Source: CAXBBB01 sp963841855
Lineage (GTDB): Bacteria; Bacteroidota; Rhodothermia; Rhodothermales; BA12
Assembly (NCBI GenBank): GCA_963841855.1
Contig: CAWJEJ010000003.1
Coordinates: 310,001-374,000, forward strand
DNA length: 64,000 nt
Reading direction: 5' to 3'
The position numbers and the translations under genes were made by a program. Below are positions 34,313-43,444 of this stretch, piece by piece (positions within the stretch are counted from its first letter, which is position 1; each line of letters starts with the position of its first letter). Under the pieces are notes generated by a model. That model was not told where the DNA came from and ran no database searches. It saw nothing but the letters and a program-made list of their open reading frames with translations.

Positions 34313-35265
34313 TGCGCTCCAAACTCGGAACCGAAGTCCTCGTCGGCCTTGCCCTCGCCGCCACTCTCGTCGTGGTGCTGCTCGGCGTCCGCTTTTTTGA
34401 CGGCCTGCCGCTGTTCGCGGGCGTCGACTCATACTTCGTGCGGATGGAGCAGACGGGCGGGCTCGTCACGGGATCGGAAGTAAAGCTCAACGGCGTCCCG
34501 GTCGGGCGGGTGACGCAGGTGGCGTTCGACGCGCAGACGAGCCGCGTCCGCGTCGACCTGACCGTCAACGACGGCACGCCGATCATGCGAGGCACGCTAG
34601 CGGTTGTCGGCGGCATCGCGGCGCTGGGAAGCGTCACGCTCGATCTGGCCGCGCCGCCTCCCGGAGCGCCACTGCTGCCCGACGGATCCGAGATTTTGAC
34701 CGATCCGACGCCCTCGATTCTCACGTCGGCTTCGGACGCCGCGCCCATTCTGCTGGGCCGCATCGACACGCTCTCGCGCGGCGTTCAGGCGACGCTCGAC
34801 GCCACCAACCTGCTCCTCTCGGACCCCGACAGCGACGTGCGCGCTACGCTGGCCGAACTGCGCCGCACGACGGCGATCCTCGCCCGCATCGCAGCCAACC
34901 AGGAGCAGCGACTGGACGCGATCGCGGCCAACACGCAGACCATAACGAGCGATCTGGCGCGCAACTCGTCCGCCAACGCCGACTCGCTGACAGTCATCCT
35001 GCGTAACCTGTCCGCTGCCTCGCAGCGCGCCGACCAGACGCTCGCCGACCTCGAACCCGGCCTGCGCGCCCTGACGCGCTCGTCGCAGCGGCTGGACTCG
35101 CTCTTCGTGGGCAGCGGCGGCGGCAACATCGCCAGCCTGCTTGGAGACTCGACGCTCTACCTCCGCCTCGACTCAACGCTGACCGACTTCGACCTGCTGC
35201 TGCGCGACTTCCGCGAAAGTCCGGGCCGCTACCTGCGCCACCTCGACCTAGTCGACATCTTTTAA
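34312..35265 (+). CDS. mlaD: MCE/MlaD-family substrate-binding protein
   Basis: A 317-residue protein anchored by one N-terminal helix ('VLVGLALAATLVVVLLGVRF'). The MCE domain (about 35-120) has 'SYFVRMEQTGGLVTGSEVKL', 'NGVPVGRVTQVAF' and 'GIAALGSVTLDLAAPP'. The C-terminal half is a long predicted coiled coil ('RRTTAILARIAANQEQRLDA'). MCE proteins form periplasmic rings or tubes that hold lipids. ATG 34312 overlaps the stop of mlaF by one base. Confidence 0.94.
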   Translation: MRSKLGTEVLVGLALAATLVVVLLGVRFFDGLPLFAGVDSYFVRMEQTGGLVTGSEVKLNGVPVGRVTQVAFDAQTSRVRVDLTVNDGTPIMRGTLAVVGGIAALGSVTLDLAAPPPGAPLLPDGSEILTDPTPSILTSASDAAPILLGRIDTLSRGVQATLDATNLLLSDPDSDVRATLAELRRTTAILARIAANQEQRLDAIAANTQTITSDLARNSSANADSLTVILRNLSAASQRADQTLADLEPGLRALTRSSQRLDSLFVGSGGGNIASLLGDSTLYLRLDSTLTDFDLLLRDFRESPGRYLRHLDLVDIF

Positions 35266-35278
35266 ACCTGCCCTGCTC

Positions 35279-36196
35279 ATGGAGACGCGCACTATCGGTT
35301 CTCTTTTGGTCTCGGCCGTCGGGCTGGGCTGCAACAACATGGGCTGGCACATCGACGAGGAGGCCTCGCGCGCCGTCGTGCACGCCGCTCTGGACGCAGG
35401 CGTGACGCACTTCGATACGGCCGAACTCTATGGCGAAGGGCGGAGCGAAGAGATTCTGGGCCGCGCGCTGGGCAACCGGCGCAATGGCAGCGTGCTCGCC
35501 TCCAAATTCGGGTTTGCGGGCGACGCGCACCCCGACGGCGTCAAGGCGTCTCTCGAAGCGAGTTTGCAGCGGCTGGGGACGGACCGCATCGACCTCTACT
35601 ACCTCCACCGCCCGCACGCCGCCACGCCGATCGCCGACACGCTGGGCGCTCTGTCGGATCTCAAGGCTCAGGGCAAGATTCGCGAGGTCGGGTGCTCGGG
35701 CTTCACCTCGGCTCAGTTGCATGAGGCGCACGCGGTCAGCAGCGAGGTGCGCTTCGTGGCGCTGCAAAACGAACTCAGTTTGCTCCACAGCCAACCCGTC
35801 GACGACGGCGTGCTGGACGACTGCCAGACGCTCGGCACCGCGTTCGTACCGTTCTTCCCGCTCAAGAGCGGGCTGCTGACCGGCAAGTACCGCAAAGGCG
35901 ACGCGCCGCCTCCCGATTCGCGGCTGGGCGGTAAAAAGGGCAGCCGCTTCGAGTCGACGGGCGACAGGCTGCTTACCGACGCCCACCTCGACGCCGTCGA
36001 GCGGCTGATCGCGTTCTCCCACGCGCGCGGGCGCACGATTCTGGATCTAGCCTTTGGGTGGCTGCTGGCGCACGAGCCCGTCGCATCGGTCATCGCCGGA
36101 GCGACCACGCCGTCGCAGGTCCGGGGCAACGTCGCCGCGAGCCGGTGGGCGCTCTCGCCCGACGATCTGCGCGACGTGGCGGCTCTGCTGCGCTGA
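35279..36196 (+). CDS. Aldo/keto reductase
   Basis: A 305-residue NADPH-dependent oxidoreductase with TIM-barrel fold. The catalytic tetrad is visible: D43 and Y48 in 'THFDTAELYGEGRSEEILG', the lysine in 'VLASKFGF' and the histidine in 'YYLHRPH'. The C-terminal NADPH-binding 'SVIAGATTPSQVRGNVAAS' is typical. The natural aldehyde or ketone substrate is unknown. It starts 14 bases after mlaD and may be transcribed with the Mla operon, although no functional link is evident. Confidence 0.93.
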   Translation: METRTIGSLLVSAVGLGCNNMGWHIDEEASRAVVHAALDAGVTHFDTAELYGEGRSEEILGRALGNRRNGSVLASKFGFAGDAHPDGVKASLEASLQRLGTDRIDLYYLHRPHAATPIADTLGALSDLKAQGKIREVGCSGFTSAQLHEAHAVSSEVRFVALQNELSLLHSQPVDDGVLDDCQTLGTAFVPFFPLKSGLLTGKYRKGDAPPPDSRLGGKKGSRFESTGDRLLTDAHLDAVERLIAFSHARGRTILDLAFGWLLAHEPVASVIAGATTPSQVRGNVAASRWALSPDDLRDVAALLR

Positions 36197-36310
36197 CCGG
36201 CTCGGTACGAGGTCCCAAGGCGAGCCCAGAGAGCAGTTCGCAGAAAAGTGCGTAGGTTAGAGAACGCGAGAGAGTATCATCCGGCATTGTTCATGCCAAC
36301 CGACACTCCG

Positions 36311-37726
36311 ATGATGCGTCTCCTACCGATCGTTCTCCTCCTACTCCTCGCGCTGCCTGCGCGCGCGCAGCAAACCGCGTCGGCCCCCAGCGATCTGGCC
36401 AGCGTCGTCGACGGCATCGGGCTGATCGGCGGGCCGAACCAGTTTACCGGAGCGCTGGGCGTAAGCGTCATCGACGGCGAGTCGTTCGCCGCGCTGCGGC
36501 TCCAGCCCGAGATCGCGATCGGCAAAATCGGCGTCGGGCTGGACATTCCGCTTCAGGTGAGCCTGTCGGACGGCAGCTTCCGGTCCGACGAGTTCACCGG
36601 AGGGCCGGGCGTGTTGCGCCTGATCCGCTACCTGCGCTACGGGCAAAAGCGGCAAGACCCGATCTACGCCAAGGTGGGCGATCTGTCGGGCGCGACGCTG
36701 GGCTTCGGCTTCCTGATGTACGGCTATACCAACGTCGGCTCGTTCGAGGAGCGGCCCGTCGGCGGCGAGATCGCGCTCGAATACGACGGCACGTACGGGC
36801 TCGAAGTGATCGCGAGCAGCCTGACCGATGCGGGTGTGATCGGCGTGCGACCGTACGTGCGGCCGTTGCGCGCGGCCGGAGTCGACTTGCCGCTGCTGCG
36901 CGACCTGGAGATGGGCGCGCTCTACGTGACCGACCGCGACTCGCTGGCGACGCCCGGCGGAGAGCCGGTTTCGGCGTGGGGGCTGGACGTGGGGCTTCCC
37001 CTCAACCTGGGCGGGCTGCTCAACGTGACGCCCTACGCGGCCTACGGCAACTTCTCGGTCGCCGACGGCGCGTTTGGGACGGATCCGGCGGCGAATACGA
37101 CCTCGTTCGACGGCGGCAGCGGCAGCGCCATCGGCGCCTCGTTCCGCCTCAACCTGATCGCCGATCTGCTGGCCATCGACGCCAAGATCGAGCGGCGCTT
37201 CTACGATGAGCACTTCGTCGGCTCCTACTTCGACGGCATTTACGAGACGAGCAAATTGGCCGCCCTGGGCGACAGCGCGGCGGCTCCGCTGGACCGGCTG
37301 CAGAGCGCCAACGGCGAGGACGGCGTGTTCGGCGCGCTCTACGGCCAGGTCCTCAACCGCGTCACGCTGGGCGGCGCCCTCGCCATCCCCGACCGCGTCG
37401 AAACGGCGGCAGATGGCACGGTCCTCAACGGCGCCTACCTCCGCCTGGTCGCCGACGCGCCCGATGTGATTCCCAAGTTCGCCGTCCGGGGCACTTACCA
37501 CAGGGGCTTCATCAAAGACACCGCCGACGCGTTCAAGCTGGACGAAAACTCGTCGGCCGAGGTGCGCGTCGGCTTCAAGGCGTCGCGCTTCCTGCTCGTC
37601 GGGACCGACTACCGGTGGACGTTCGCCAGCGTGGAGAATGAGGAAGGCGTAAAGCGCATCGAGGCCACGTCGTTCGTCTTCCCGTTCGTCGCCCTGCAAC
37701 TCGACCTGCCGTTCGGCAACCGGTAA
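36311..37726 (+). CDS. Putative outer-membrane beta-barrel protein
   Basis: A 471-residue protein with a signal peptide ('MRLLPIVLLLLLALPARAQ'). The mature chain is full of alternating strands with Gly/Tyr/Asp turns ('SVIDGESFAALRLQPEIAIG', 'GEIALEYDGTYGLEVIASSL', 'GLPLNLGGLLNVTPYAAYGN'). It ends 'FVFPFVALQLDLPFG', as barrels do. I do not recognise a named porin or receptor. ATG 36293, six codons upstream, is an alternative start. Being 114 bases after the reductase gene, it likely has its own promoter. Confidence 0.78.
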   Translation: MMRLLPIVLLLLLALPARAQQTASAPSDLASVVDGIGLIGGPNQFTGALGVSVIDGESFAALRLQPEIAIGKIGVGLDIPLQVSLSDGSFRSDEFTGGPGVLRLIRYLRYGQKRQDPIYAKVGDLSGATLGFGFLMYGYTNVGSFEERPVGGEIALEYDGTYGLEVIASSLTDAGVIGVRPYVRPLRAAGVDLPLLRDLEMGALYVTDRDSLATPGGEPVSAWGLDVGLPLNLGGLLNVTPYAAYGNFSVADGAFGTDPAANTTSFDGGSGSAIGASFRLNLIADLLAIDAKIERRFYDEHFVGSYFDGIYETSKLAALGDSAAAPLDRLQSANGEDGVFGALYGQVLNRVTLGGALAIPDRVETAADGTVLNGAYLRLVADAPDVIPKFAVRGTYHRGFIKDTADAFKLDENSSAEVRVGFKASRFLLVGTDYRWTFASVENEEGVKRIEATSFVFPFVALQLDLPFGNR

Positions 37727-37732
37727 CAGAGG

Positions 37733-38998
37733 CTATGTCTGGCTGCGCCTCAGGTCGAGGTGCTTCATGATCGGAGTGGCCGTCGCGCCGTGGAGGACGA
37801 CCGAGAAGACGATGCACAGCAGGACCGTCACCCACACGTCGCCCAGGCTGTCGAAGTCGGCGCGCGTCTGGGCGAACGCGAGGTAGTAAATCGAGCCGAC
37901 GCCTCGGACGCCGAAGAAGGCGATCGCCAAGCGCTCGCGGTGCGGAAACTTGCATCCGAACAGGGCGACGTACCCCGCTAGCGGACGGATCACGAGCACG
38001 AACAAGGCCGCCGTTCCGGCCGCCGCCCACGTGAGCGACTTCCACTCGCCCACCAGAATGCCACCGATCATCACCAGCGTCAGGGCCGTCAGCGCCTGCT
38101 CGATCTGATCGCCGAACTCGACGGCCTTGGTCTGATACCCGTCGCGCGGTGCCACGCCACGCGCCGTTACCGCAGCGGCGAAGACTGCGAGGAAGCCGTA
38201 GCCGTTGACCAGTTCGGCGGCGCCGTAGGCCAGAGCGGTCGAGGCGAGGATGAACAGGCCCTCGTGCGACTCCTTGTTCTTGCGCCGAGCCGCTTCGGGT
38301 TCGTCCGAGATGTGGAAGACGTAGTAGGCCAAGACCCAGCCAATCGCGATGCCGACGACTGTGCCGACGGCGATGCGGTAGACGAAGTCCATTCCGAACC
38401 ACTGCAGCGCCCACGACGGGTCGTCCAGGTTGCCCGCAGCTACGGCCGCCGCGACGGCCAGAGCGAGGTAGGTGAAGGGGAACGCCAGCCCGTCGTTGGT
38501 ACCGGCCTCGGCCGTCAGCGCGAAGCGGACGTCGTCCTCGGCTTCCTCGTTGGGCTTGCCCACCTGCACGTCGCTCGCCAGGACGGGATCGGTCGGCGCG
38601 AGGACGGCGCCGAGCAGAACGGCCGACGCCAGCGGCAGACCCATTGCCCATCCGCCGAACAGAGCCAGGCCCGCGATCGAGAGCGGCATCGCGATGGCCA
38701 GCAGCAGCCAGACCGACCGCCACGCCTTCCACCCGGGACGACGGTCGAGCCGCAGGCCGGCTCCGGCGAGCGACAGGATGACGACCAGTTCGGTCGCGTA
38801 TTCGAGCGCGTGCACGAGCCTGTCGTTGGTAATCGGATGCAGCGTCGGTAGCCCGCCCGGCACGATGAACGCCAGTGCGCCCAGCCCAATGTAAAGCATC
38901 GGCAGCGAGAGCGGGCTGCGGCTGATCAGGCTGGGCAACGCGGCCATGCCGAGCAGCGCCAGCCCGGCGACGAGGTAGATGGCGACGTGTAGATCCAT
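37733..38998 (-). CDS. Cation:proton antiporter (CPA1/NhaP-like)
   Basis: A 421-residue polytopic inner-membrane protein with about twelve helices. The Na+/H+ exchanger core is visible: 'LLGAVLAPTDPVLASDVQVG' (the CPA 'TDPV' motif), 'EAGTNDGLAFPFTYLALAVA' (double-Asp/Asn region corresponding to 'ESxxND') and 'AFFGVRGVGSIYYLAFAQTR' late in the chain. The family exchanges Na+ or K+ for protons to control pH and salt. ATG 38998 is chosen over an in-frame TTG at 39019. It is convergent with the barrel gene, with 6 bases between the stops. Confidence 0.92.
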   Translation of the reverse strand: MDLHVAIYLVAGLALLGMAALPSLISRSPLSLPMLYIGLGALAFIVPGGLPTLHPITNDRLVHALEYATELVVILSLAGAGLRLDRRPGWKAWRSVWLLLAIAMPLSIAGLALFGGWAMGLPLASAVLLGAVLAPTDPVLASDVQVGKPNEEAEDDVRFALTAEAGTNDGLAFPFTYLALAVAAAVAAGNLDDPSWALQWFGMDFVYRIAVGTVVGIAIGWVLAYYVFHISDEPEAARRKNKESHEGLFILASTALAYGAAELVNGYGFLAVFAAAVTARGVAPRDGYQTKAVEFGDQIEQALTALTLVMIGGILVGEWKSLTWAAAGTAALFVLVIRPLAGYVALFGCKFPHRERLAIAFFGVRGVGSIYYLAFAQTRADFDSLGDVWVTVLLCIVFSVVLHGATATPIMKHLDLRRSQT

Positions 38999-39065
38999 GC
39001 AATCGGGTGTGGACACCAAAGAACCGGCGCCATCGTTACGACCACTGTCTTACTCCTGCGACGAT

Positions 39066-39497
39066 ATGCGCCTGCTGATCAGCCTTCTTCTGCTGCTGCC
39101 GCTGTCGGCGGCGCTGAGTCACGCGCAGTCTTCGGATCCTGACGCCGTCGTGGGGCGCTGGGCCATTCCGAACGACGACGGCGGAGCGCCCGACCTGATC
39201 CTCGATCTCTACCTCGCAGGCGACGAACTCCGCGGGCGCATCGTCGACACGCCGCGCAACCCGGACGCCGTCTGCTCCAAGTGCAAGGGCGACGACAAGG
39301 GCCGACCGCTCGCGGGCATGGTCATCGTCACCGGCCTAGCGCGCGATGGCGACAGGTGGACGGGCGGCACCCTCTTCGCGCCCGACCGAGGCCTCACGGT
39401 CAACTGCTCACTGTGGCGCCAGGGCGACGACCTGCGCGTGAAAGGCAGCATCGGCCTTCTAAACCGCACCATGACGTGGACGCGCGTAGGCGGGTGA
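39066..39497 (+). CDS. DUF2147 secreted protein
   Basis: A 143-residue exported protein (signal MRLLISLLLLLPLSAALSHA). The mature part matches the DUF2147 pattern: 'VVGRWAIPNDDG' near the start, then 'RGRIVDTPRNPDAVCSKCKG' with a CxxC pair, 'DKGRPLAGMVIVTGLARDGD', and 'GLTVNCSLWRQGDDLRVKG'. The function of this family is unknown; it is thought to be periplasmic. It is divergent from the antiporter gene, with 67 bases between starts. Confidence 0.88.
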   Translation: MRLLISLLLLLPLSAALSHAQSSDPDAVVGRWAIPNDDGGAPDLILDLYLAGDELRGRIVDTPRNPDAVCSKCKGDDKGRPLAGMVIVTGLARDGDRWTGGTLFAPDRGLTVNCSLWRQGDDLRVKGSIGLLNRTMTWTRVGG

Positions 39498-39540
39498 ACG
39501 CCGCGTCGCGCTCTGCCGAGAGGCCTGGCCGCGGAGGAGA

Positions 39541-39572
39541 AACCTGTCAGGTTTTCAACACCTGGCAGGTTT
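39541..39572. repeat. AACCTGTCAGG dispersed palindrome
   Basis: AACCTGTCAGG (39541-39551) and CCTGGCAGGTTT (39561-39572) form an inverted repeat around a 9-base loop, between DUF2147 and the thioredoxin-reductase-like gene. A half copy, CACCTGACAGGTTTCTG, occurs at 54319-54335. The form is a common Bacteroidota intergenic repeat and could also terminate both convergent genes. Confidence 0.55.
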
Positions 39573-39617
39573 GAGACTTCGGCGCTATCCATTGATGCCG
39601 CTCGGCGTCCGCACAGA

Positions 39618-41318
39618 TCAGTCCGCGCCCGTCTCGGCCAGATCGCGCCGAGACGCCAGCCGCGCGTGAACCGCCTTGACGACGACTGAGCCCTCGCCGA
39701 CCGCTCCGGCGACGCGCTTGGTCGACCCGCTGCGTACGTCGCCGACGGCGTAGAGAGCTGGGCGGCTGGTTTCGAACGTCGACGGCGGTCCATCGCGCCA
39801 CTCGGTGTCCGCGAGCGCATCACCGGGCACGTCGCGGCCCGTGCGGACGAAGCCTTTGTCGTCGAGCGCGATGCTGCCCAGCCAGTCGGTGCATGGATCG
39901 GCGCCGATGAAGACGAAGAGGCCCGGCGTCTCGACCCTCTCGGTTTCACCCTGTTCGGTCTGCTCGATGTCTATGGCGTTGAGCGCCGCATCGCCGTAGA
40001 GGGCGCGGACTTGGGAGAAGGTGCGCACGTCGACGGCGGCCGATGCTTCGATGCGACTCGCGAGGTAGTCGCTCATGCTCTTGCGCAGGTCGTCGCCGCG
40101 TAGCAGGAGCAGGACGCGAGCGGCGCGCTGGGACAAGAACATCGCCGCCTGTCCCGCCGAGTTTCCGCCGCCCACCACGACGACGGTCGCGTCCTCGCAC
40201 ACGCGCGCTTCGGCTTCGGTCGCAGCGTAGTAGACGCCTGCGCCTTCGAAGTGCCGCAGGTTGGCCAGGTCGAGGCGGCGATAGTGCGCACCGGTCGCCA
40301 CGACGACGGCCCGTGCACGCACGTCGGGTCCATCGGCCAGCCGGGCGACGTAGGCATCCGGCTCGCTCGCCAGTTCGACTACGCGGCGCGGCGTGACCAG
40401 CGTGGCGCCGAACTTGCGCGCCTGGACGACCGCGCGTGTCGCCAGTTCGCTGCCCGACACTCCGGCCGGAAAGCCCAGGTAGTTTTCGATGCGCGACGAC
40501 GATCCCGCCTGACCGCCCGCGCCGATCTCGTCGATGACGACCGTGCGCAGCCCTTCGCTCGCGCCATAGACCGCTGCCGCCAGCCCCGCCGGACCCGCGC
40601 CGACGACCAGCAGATCGAACGTGCAGTCTCCGGGCGGTTCGGTGTCGATGCCGACGCAGCGCGCCAGTTCGAGGTTGGTGGGCCGCACAAGCACGGTCTC
40701 GGACCCCCAGATGACGATAGGGCCCACGTCTGCACAGCTTTCGAGCGATTGCCCGGCTCGCTCAAGCGCTTGGATAGCGGCATCGGCGTCGCCTTCCAGG
40801 TCGAGCCAGTGAATGGGCAGGTAGTTGCGCCGGGCGAACTCGGCCAGCCGGATTGCGTCAGCGTTGGAGCGCGAGCCGATCAGCGTCAGGCCCGACGTGC
40901 CCTGAGAAATGATCTCGCGGCGAGCGATGAACGCGGCCAGGATGGTATCGGCCAGGTCGGTATCGGCCCCCATCAGGTGGCGGAAGTCGTCGGCTGGGAT
41001 CTGGATCACGCGCCCCGGTTGGGTCACGCGCCCGTTGGCGAAGACGGACTCGCCGAGCAGCAGCCCGACCTCGCCCAGAAATCCTCCAGCGCCGATCGGA
41101 TCGGCGAGTGGGCGATCGTCCGAGTCGTCGGCGAAGACCGTGACACAGCCTTCGACGATGGCGAAGAAGTCGTAGCCGCGCTCGCCTTCGTGGAAGAGGA
41201 CATCGCCTAGGGCTACCTCGCGCTCAGACCCGGCGTCGCGCAGGCGGTCGAGTTGGGCGTCGGTGAGGACCGGGAAGGCGACGGAGCGGCCCACGAGCGT
41301 GCGGAGTTGGAGGCACAC
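39618..41318 (-). CDS. cNMP-binding domain fused to thioredoxin-reductase-like flavoprotein
   Basis: A 566-residue fusion. Residues about 15-135 are a cyclic-nucleotide-binding fold ('LFHEGERGYDFFAIVEGCVT', 'GGFLGEVGLLLGES'). About 140-235 is a thioredoxin-like spacer ('GLTLIGSRSNADAIRLAEFA', 'LPIHWLDLEG'). From about 240 comes a two-domain FAD/NAD(P)H reductase ('LLVVGAGPAGLAAAVYGASE', 'GGQAGSSSRIENYLGFPAG', 'VVVVGGGNSAGQAAMFLS', 'ALYAVGDVR'). Where thioredoxin reductases have the redox CATC, this protein reads 'GVYYAATEAEA', so disulfide exchange by the usual route is impossible. GTG 41318 is the longest start; GTG 41294 is also possible. Confidence 0.9.
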   Translation of the reverse strand: MCLQLRTLVGRSVAFPVLTDAQLDRLRDAGSEREVALGDVLFHEGERGYDFFAIVEGCVTVFADDSDDRPLADPIGAGGFLGEVGLLLGESVFANGRVTQPGRVIQIPADDFRHLMGADTDLADTILAAFIARREIISQGTSGLTLIGSRSNADAIRLAEFARRNYLPIHWLDLEGDADAAIQALERAGQSLESCADVGPIVIWGSETVLVRPTNLELARCVGIDTEPPGDCTFDLLVVGAGPAGLAAAVYGASEGLRTVVIDEIGAGGQAGSSSRIENYLGFPAGVSGSELATRAVVQARKFGATLVTPRRVVELASEPDAYVARLADGPDVRARAVVVATGAHYRRLDLANLRHFEGAGVYYAATEAEARVCEDATVVVVGGGNSAGQAAMFLSQRAARVLLLLRGDDLRKSMSDYLASRIEASAAVDVRTFSQVRALYGDAALNAIDIEQTEQGETERVETPGLFVFIGADPCTDWLGSIALDDKGFVRTGRDVPGDALADTEWRDGPPSTFETSRPALYAVGDVRSGSTKRVAGAVGEGSVVVKAVHARLASRRDLAETGAD

Positions 41319-41422
41319 GCCAATGCCGCGCCGTGCGCATCGGTTCTGCCCGCAGCGCCCGCAGAACGCCGCTCCTCTGGCGACACCTCGTCCTATCCGG
41401 GCGGAAACTCCGCGCAGACGAG

Positions 41423-41430
41423 TACCTTGG
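41423..41430 (+). promoter_or_regulatory. -7 box upstream of the GH13 gene
   Basis: TACCTTGG (7/8 to TAnnTTTG) lies 22 bases before ATG 41453, inside the region divergent from the reductase-like gene at 41318. Confidence 0.35.
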
Positions 41431-41452
41431 CGAGCGTTCCGACGCTCTCGTC

Positions 41453-43369
41453 ATGACTCGCCTCTACGCACTCGCCGCTCTCCTGCTCCTCGCCGCCTGC
41501 GATACGCCCGCGCCACCGCTCGCCGAACCGACGCCGTCAGATCAGGCGCCCGCGTGGGCTGCCGACGTGGTGTGGTACCAGATCTTTCCCGAGCGCTTCC
41601 GCAACGGCGACGTGGGCAACGACCCGACACCCGCCGACATCGACGGGGCCTACCCGCACTTCGTCCCGGACGGCTGGCAGATCACGCCGTGGACTCAAGA
41701 CTGGTTTGCAGAGGACGCGTATATGGCCGAGACCGAGGGTCGAACCGACGCGCTGGGCTATCCGGTCACGTCGTTTGGGCAAAAGGCGCAGTTGCGGCGC
41801 TATGGCGGCGACTTGCAGGGCGTGCTCGACAAAGTCGACTACCTCGACTCGCTGGGCGTGACGGCCATCTACTTCAATCCGCTGAACGACGCGCCGTCGC
41901 TGCACAAGTACGACGCCCGCTCGTGGCTGCACATCGATCCGACGTTCGGCCCCGACCGCGAGGGCGACCGTGCGCTAATCGCTCAGGAAACGTGGGACGA
42001 TCCATCGACCTGGACGATGACGGCTGCCGACCGCATGTTCGTCGACGTGATCGCAGCCTTTCATGCGCGCGGCATCCGCGTCGTGCTCGACTACTCGTGG
42101 AATCACACCGGCATCACCCACCCCGCCGCCCGCGACGTGGTCGCCAACAGGTCCGAGAGCGCCTACTCGGACTGGTACTCGGCGACGTTCGATGATCCGG
42201 CCACGTCCGCCGACGAGTTCGCGATCCGGGGATGGTTCGGCGTCTACGAGTTGCCCGAACTGCGCGAGACTGTCTTTCACGACGCGACGCTGGGCATGGA
42301 AGCCTACGAAGGCGACCTCTACAGCCCGGCTGCGCGCGAGCACATCTTCGCCGTCACCCGCCGCTGGCTCGATCCCGACGGCGACGGCGATCCATCCGAC
42401 GGCGTCGACGGCTACCGGCTGGACGTGGCGGCAGAAGTCGGATTAGGGTTCTGGCGCGATTATCGCCGCGTCGTCCGCGACCTCAACCCCGACGCGCTGC
42501 TGATCGGCGAGGTGTGGTGGGCCAACTGGCCAGACCGCCTGATCCACCCCGACGCGTTCCTGACGGGCGACACGTTCGACGCGATCATGAACTACCGGTG
42601 GTACCGCTCGGTCCGCCACTTCTTCGCAGCGGCACCCGACGCGCTCGCGCCTTCCGTCCTCGCCGACAGCCTGAGCCGCTACCTAGACGACACCGCTCAT
42701 CCGTCGATGAACCACGCGATGATGAACGTCGCCGCCAGCCACGACACGCCGCGCCTGCTCACGTCGCTCTACAACCGAGGGCGCTATAAATACCACACGA
42801 AGCCCGAAGACGACCCAGCGTACAAGGTGGAGCGGCCCGACGCGCGCACGTTCGAGACGGCTCGCATGCTGCTGGCCCACCAGTTCACCTACGTCGGCGC
42901 GCCGCACGTCTGGAACGGCGACGAGATGGGCATGTGGGGCGCAGACGACCCGTCGCCGCGCAAACCGCTGATCTGGCCCGACTTGGAGTTCGAACCCGAA
43001 ACCACGCACCCATTGGGCCTGCCACGCCCGGCCGACAGCGTCCGCTTCGACTCGGGTCACCACGCGTACTACCAGCGCCTGGCCCGCATTCGCGCCAACC
43101 ATGCGGCTCTGCGTAGGGGCGACCTCGACTTCGTCCTCGCCGACGACGCGCGCGGTCTGCTGGGCTACACGCGGACGCTGGATGGCGAGACGGTCATCGC
43201 CCTATTCAACACGAGCGACGCGCCGCAGACTCTGACTGTTGCGGCGCGTGGCGCTCGCTTCGGCGATCTGCTGGACAATGCCACCTCCGTCACCTCGGCG
43301 GGAGACAGCGTGCGCGTTGTGCTGCCAGCGCGCCTAGCCACAATCCTGACCGACGCGCCGGATCTGTAG
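41453..43369 (+). CDS. GH13 alpha-amylase-family lipoprotein
   Basis: A 638-residue glycoside hydrolase exported as a lipoprotein ('LYALAALLLLAACD', lipobox cysteine at ~16). The GH13 barrel starts at 'WYQIFPERFRNGD' (residues about 42-54), a signature of neopullulanase/cyclomaltodextrinase-type enzymes. Catalytic regions in order: 'VVLDYSWNHTG' (region I), 'GYRLDVAAEV' with the nucleophile Asp (II), 'LIGEVWWANW' with the acid Glu (III) and 'AASHDTPRLL' (IV). It should hydrolyse alpha-1,4 glucans or cyclodextrins at the cell surface or in the periplasm. ATG 41453 fits the signal. Confidence 0.94.
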   Translation: MTRLYALAALLLLAACDTPAPPLAEPTPSDQAPAWAADVVWYQIFPERFRNGDVGNDPTPADIDGAYPHFVPDGWQITPWTQDWFAEDAYMAETEGRTDALGYPVTSFGQKAQLRRYGGDLQGVLDKVDYLDSLGVTAIYFNPLNDAPSLHKYDARSWLHIDPTFGPDREGDRALIAQETWDDPSTWTMTAADRMFVDVIAAFHARGIRVVLDYSWNHTGITHPAARDVVANRSESAYSDWYSATFDDPATSADEFAIRGWFGVYELPELRETVFHDATLGMEAYEGDLYSPAAREHIFAVTRRWLDPDGDGDPSDGVDGYRLDVAAEVGLGFWRDYRRVVRDLNPDALLIGEVWWANWPDRLIHPDAFLTGDTFDAIMNYRWYRSVRHFFAAAPDALAPSVLADSLSRYLDDTAHPSMNHAMMNVAASHDTPRLLTSLYNRGRYKYHTKPEDDPAYKVERPDARTFETARMLLAHQFTYVGAPHVWNGDEMGMWGADDPSPRKPLIWPDLEFEPETTHPLGLPRPADSVRFDSGHHAYYQRLARIRANHAALRRGDLDFVLADDARGLLGYTRTLDGETVIALFNTSDAPQTLTVAARGARFGDLLDNATSVTSAGDSVRVVLPARLATILTDAPDL

Positions 43370-43384
43370 AACCTAGACGCACCA

Positions 43385-43416
43385 CCGCCCGGCCTGAGCG
43401 AACTCGGACCGGGCGG
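43385..43416. terminator. Bidirectional hairpin between convergent genes
   Basis: CCGCCCGG (43385-43392) pairs with CCGGGCGG (43409-43416) across 16 bases, between the stops of the GH13 gene (43369) and the HAD phosphatase gene (43445). Confidence 0.55.
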
Positions 43417-43444
43417 CGGCGGAACGGTGGGAGGGCCGAAAGGG

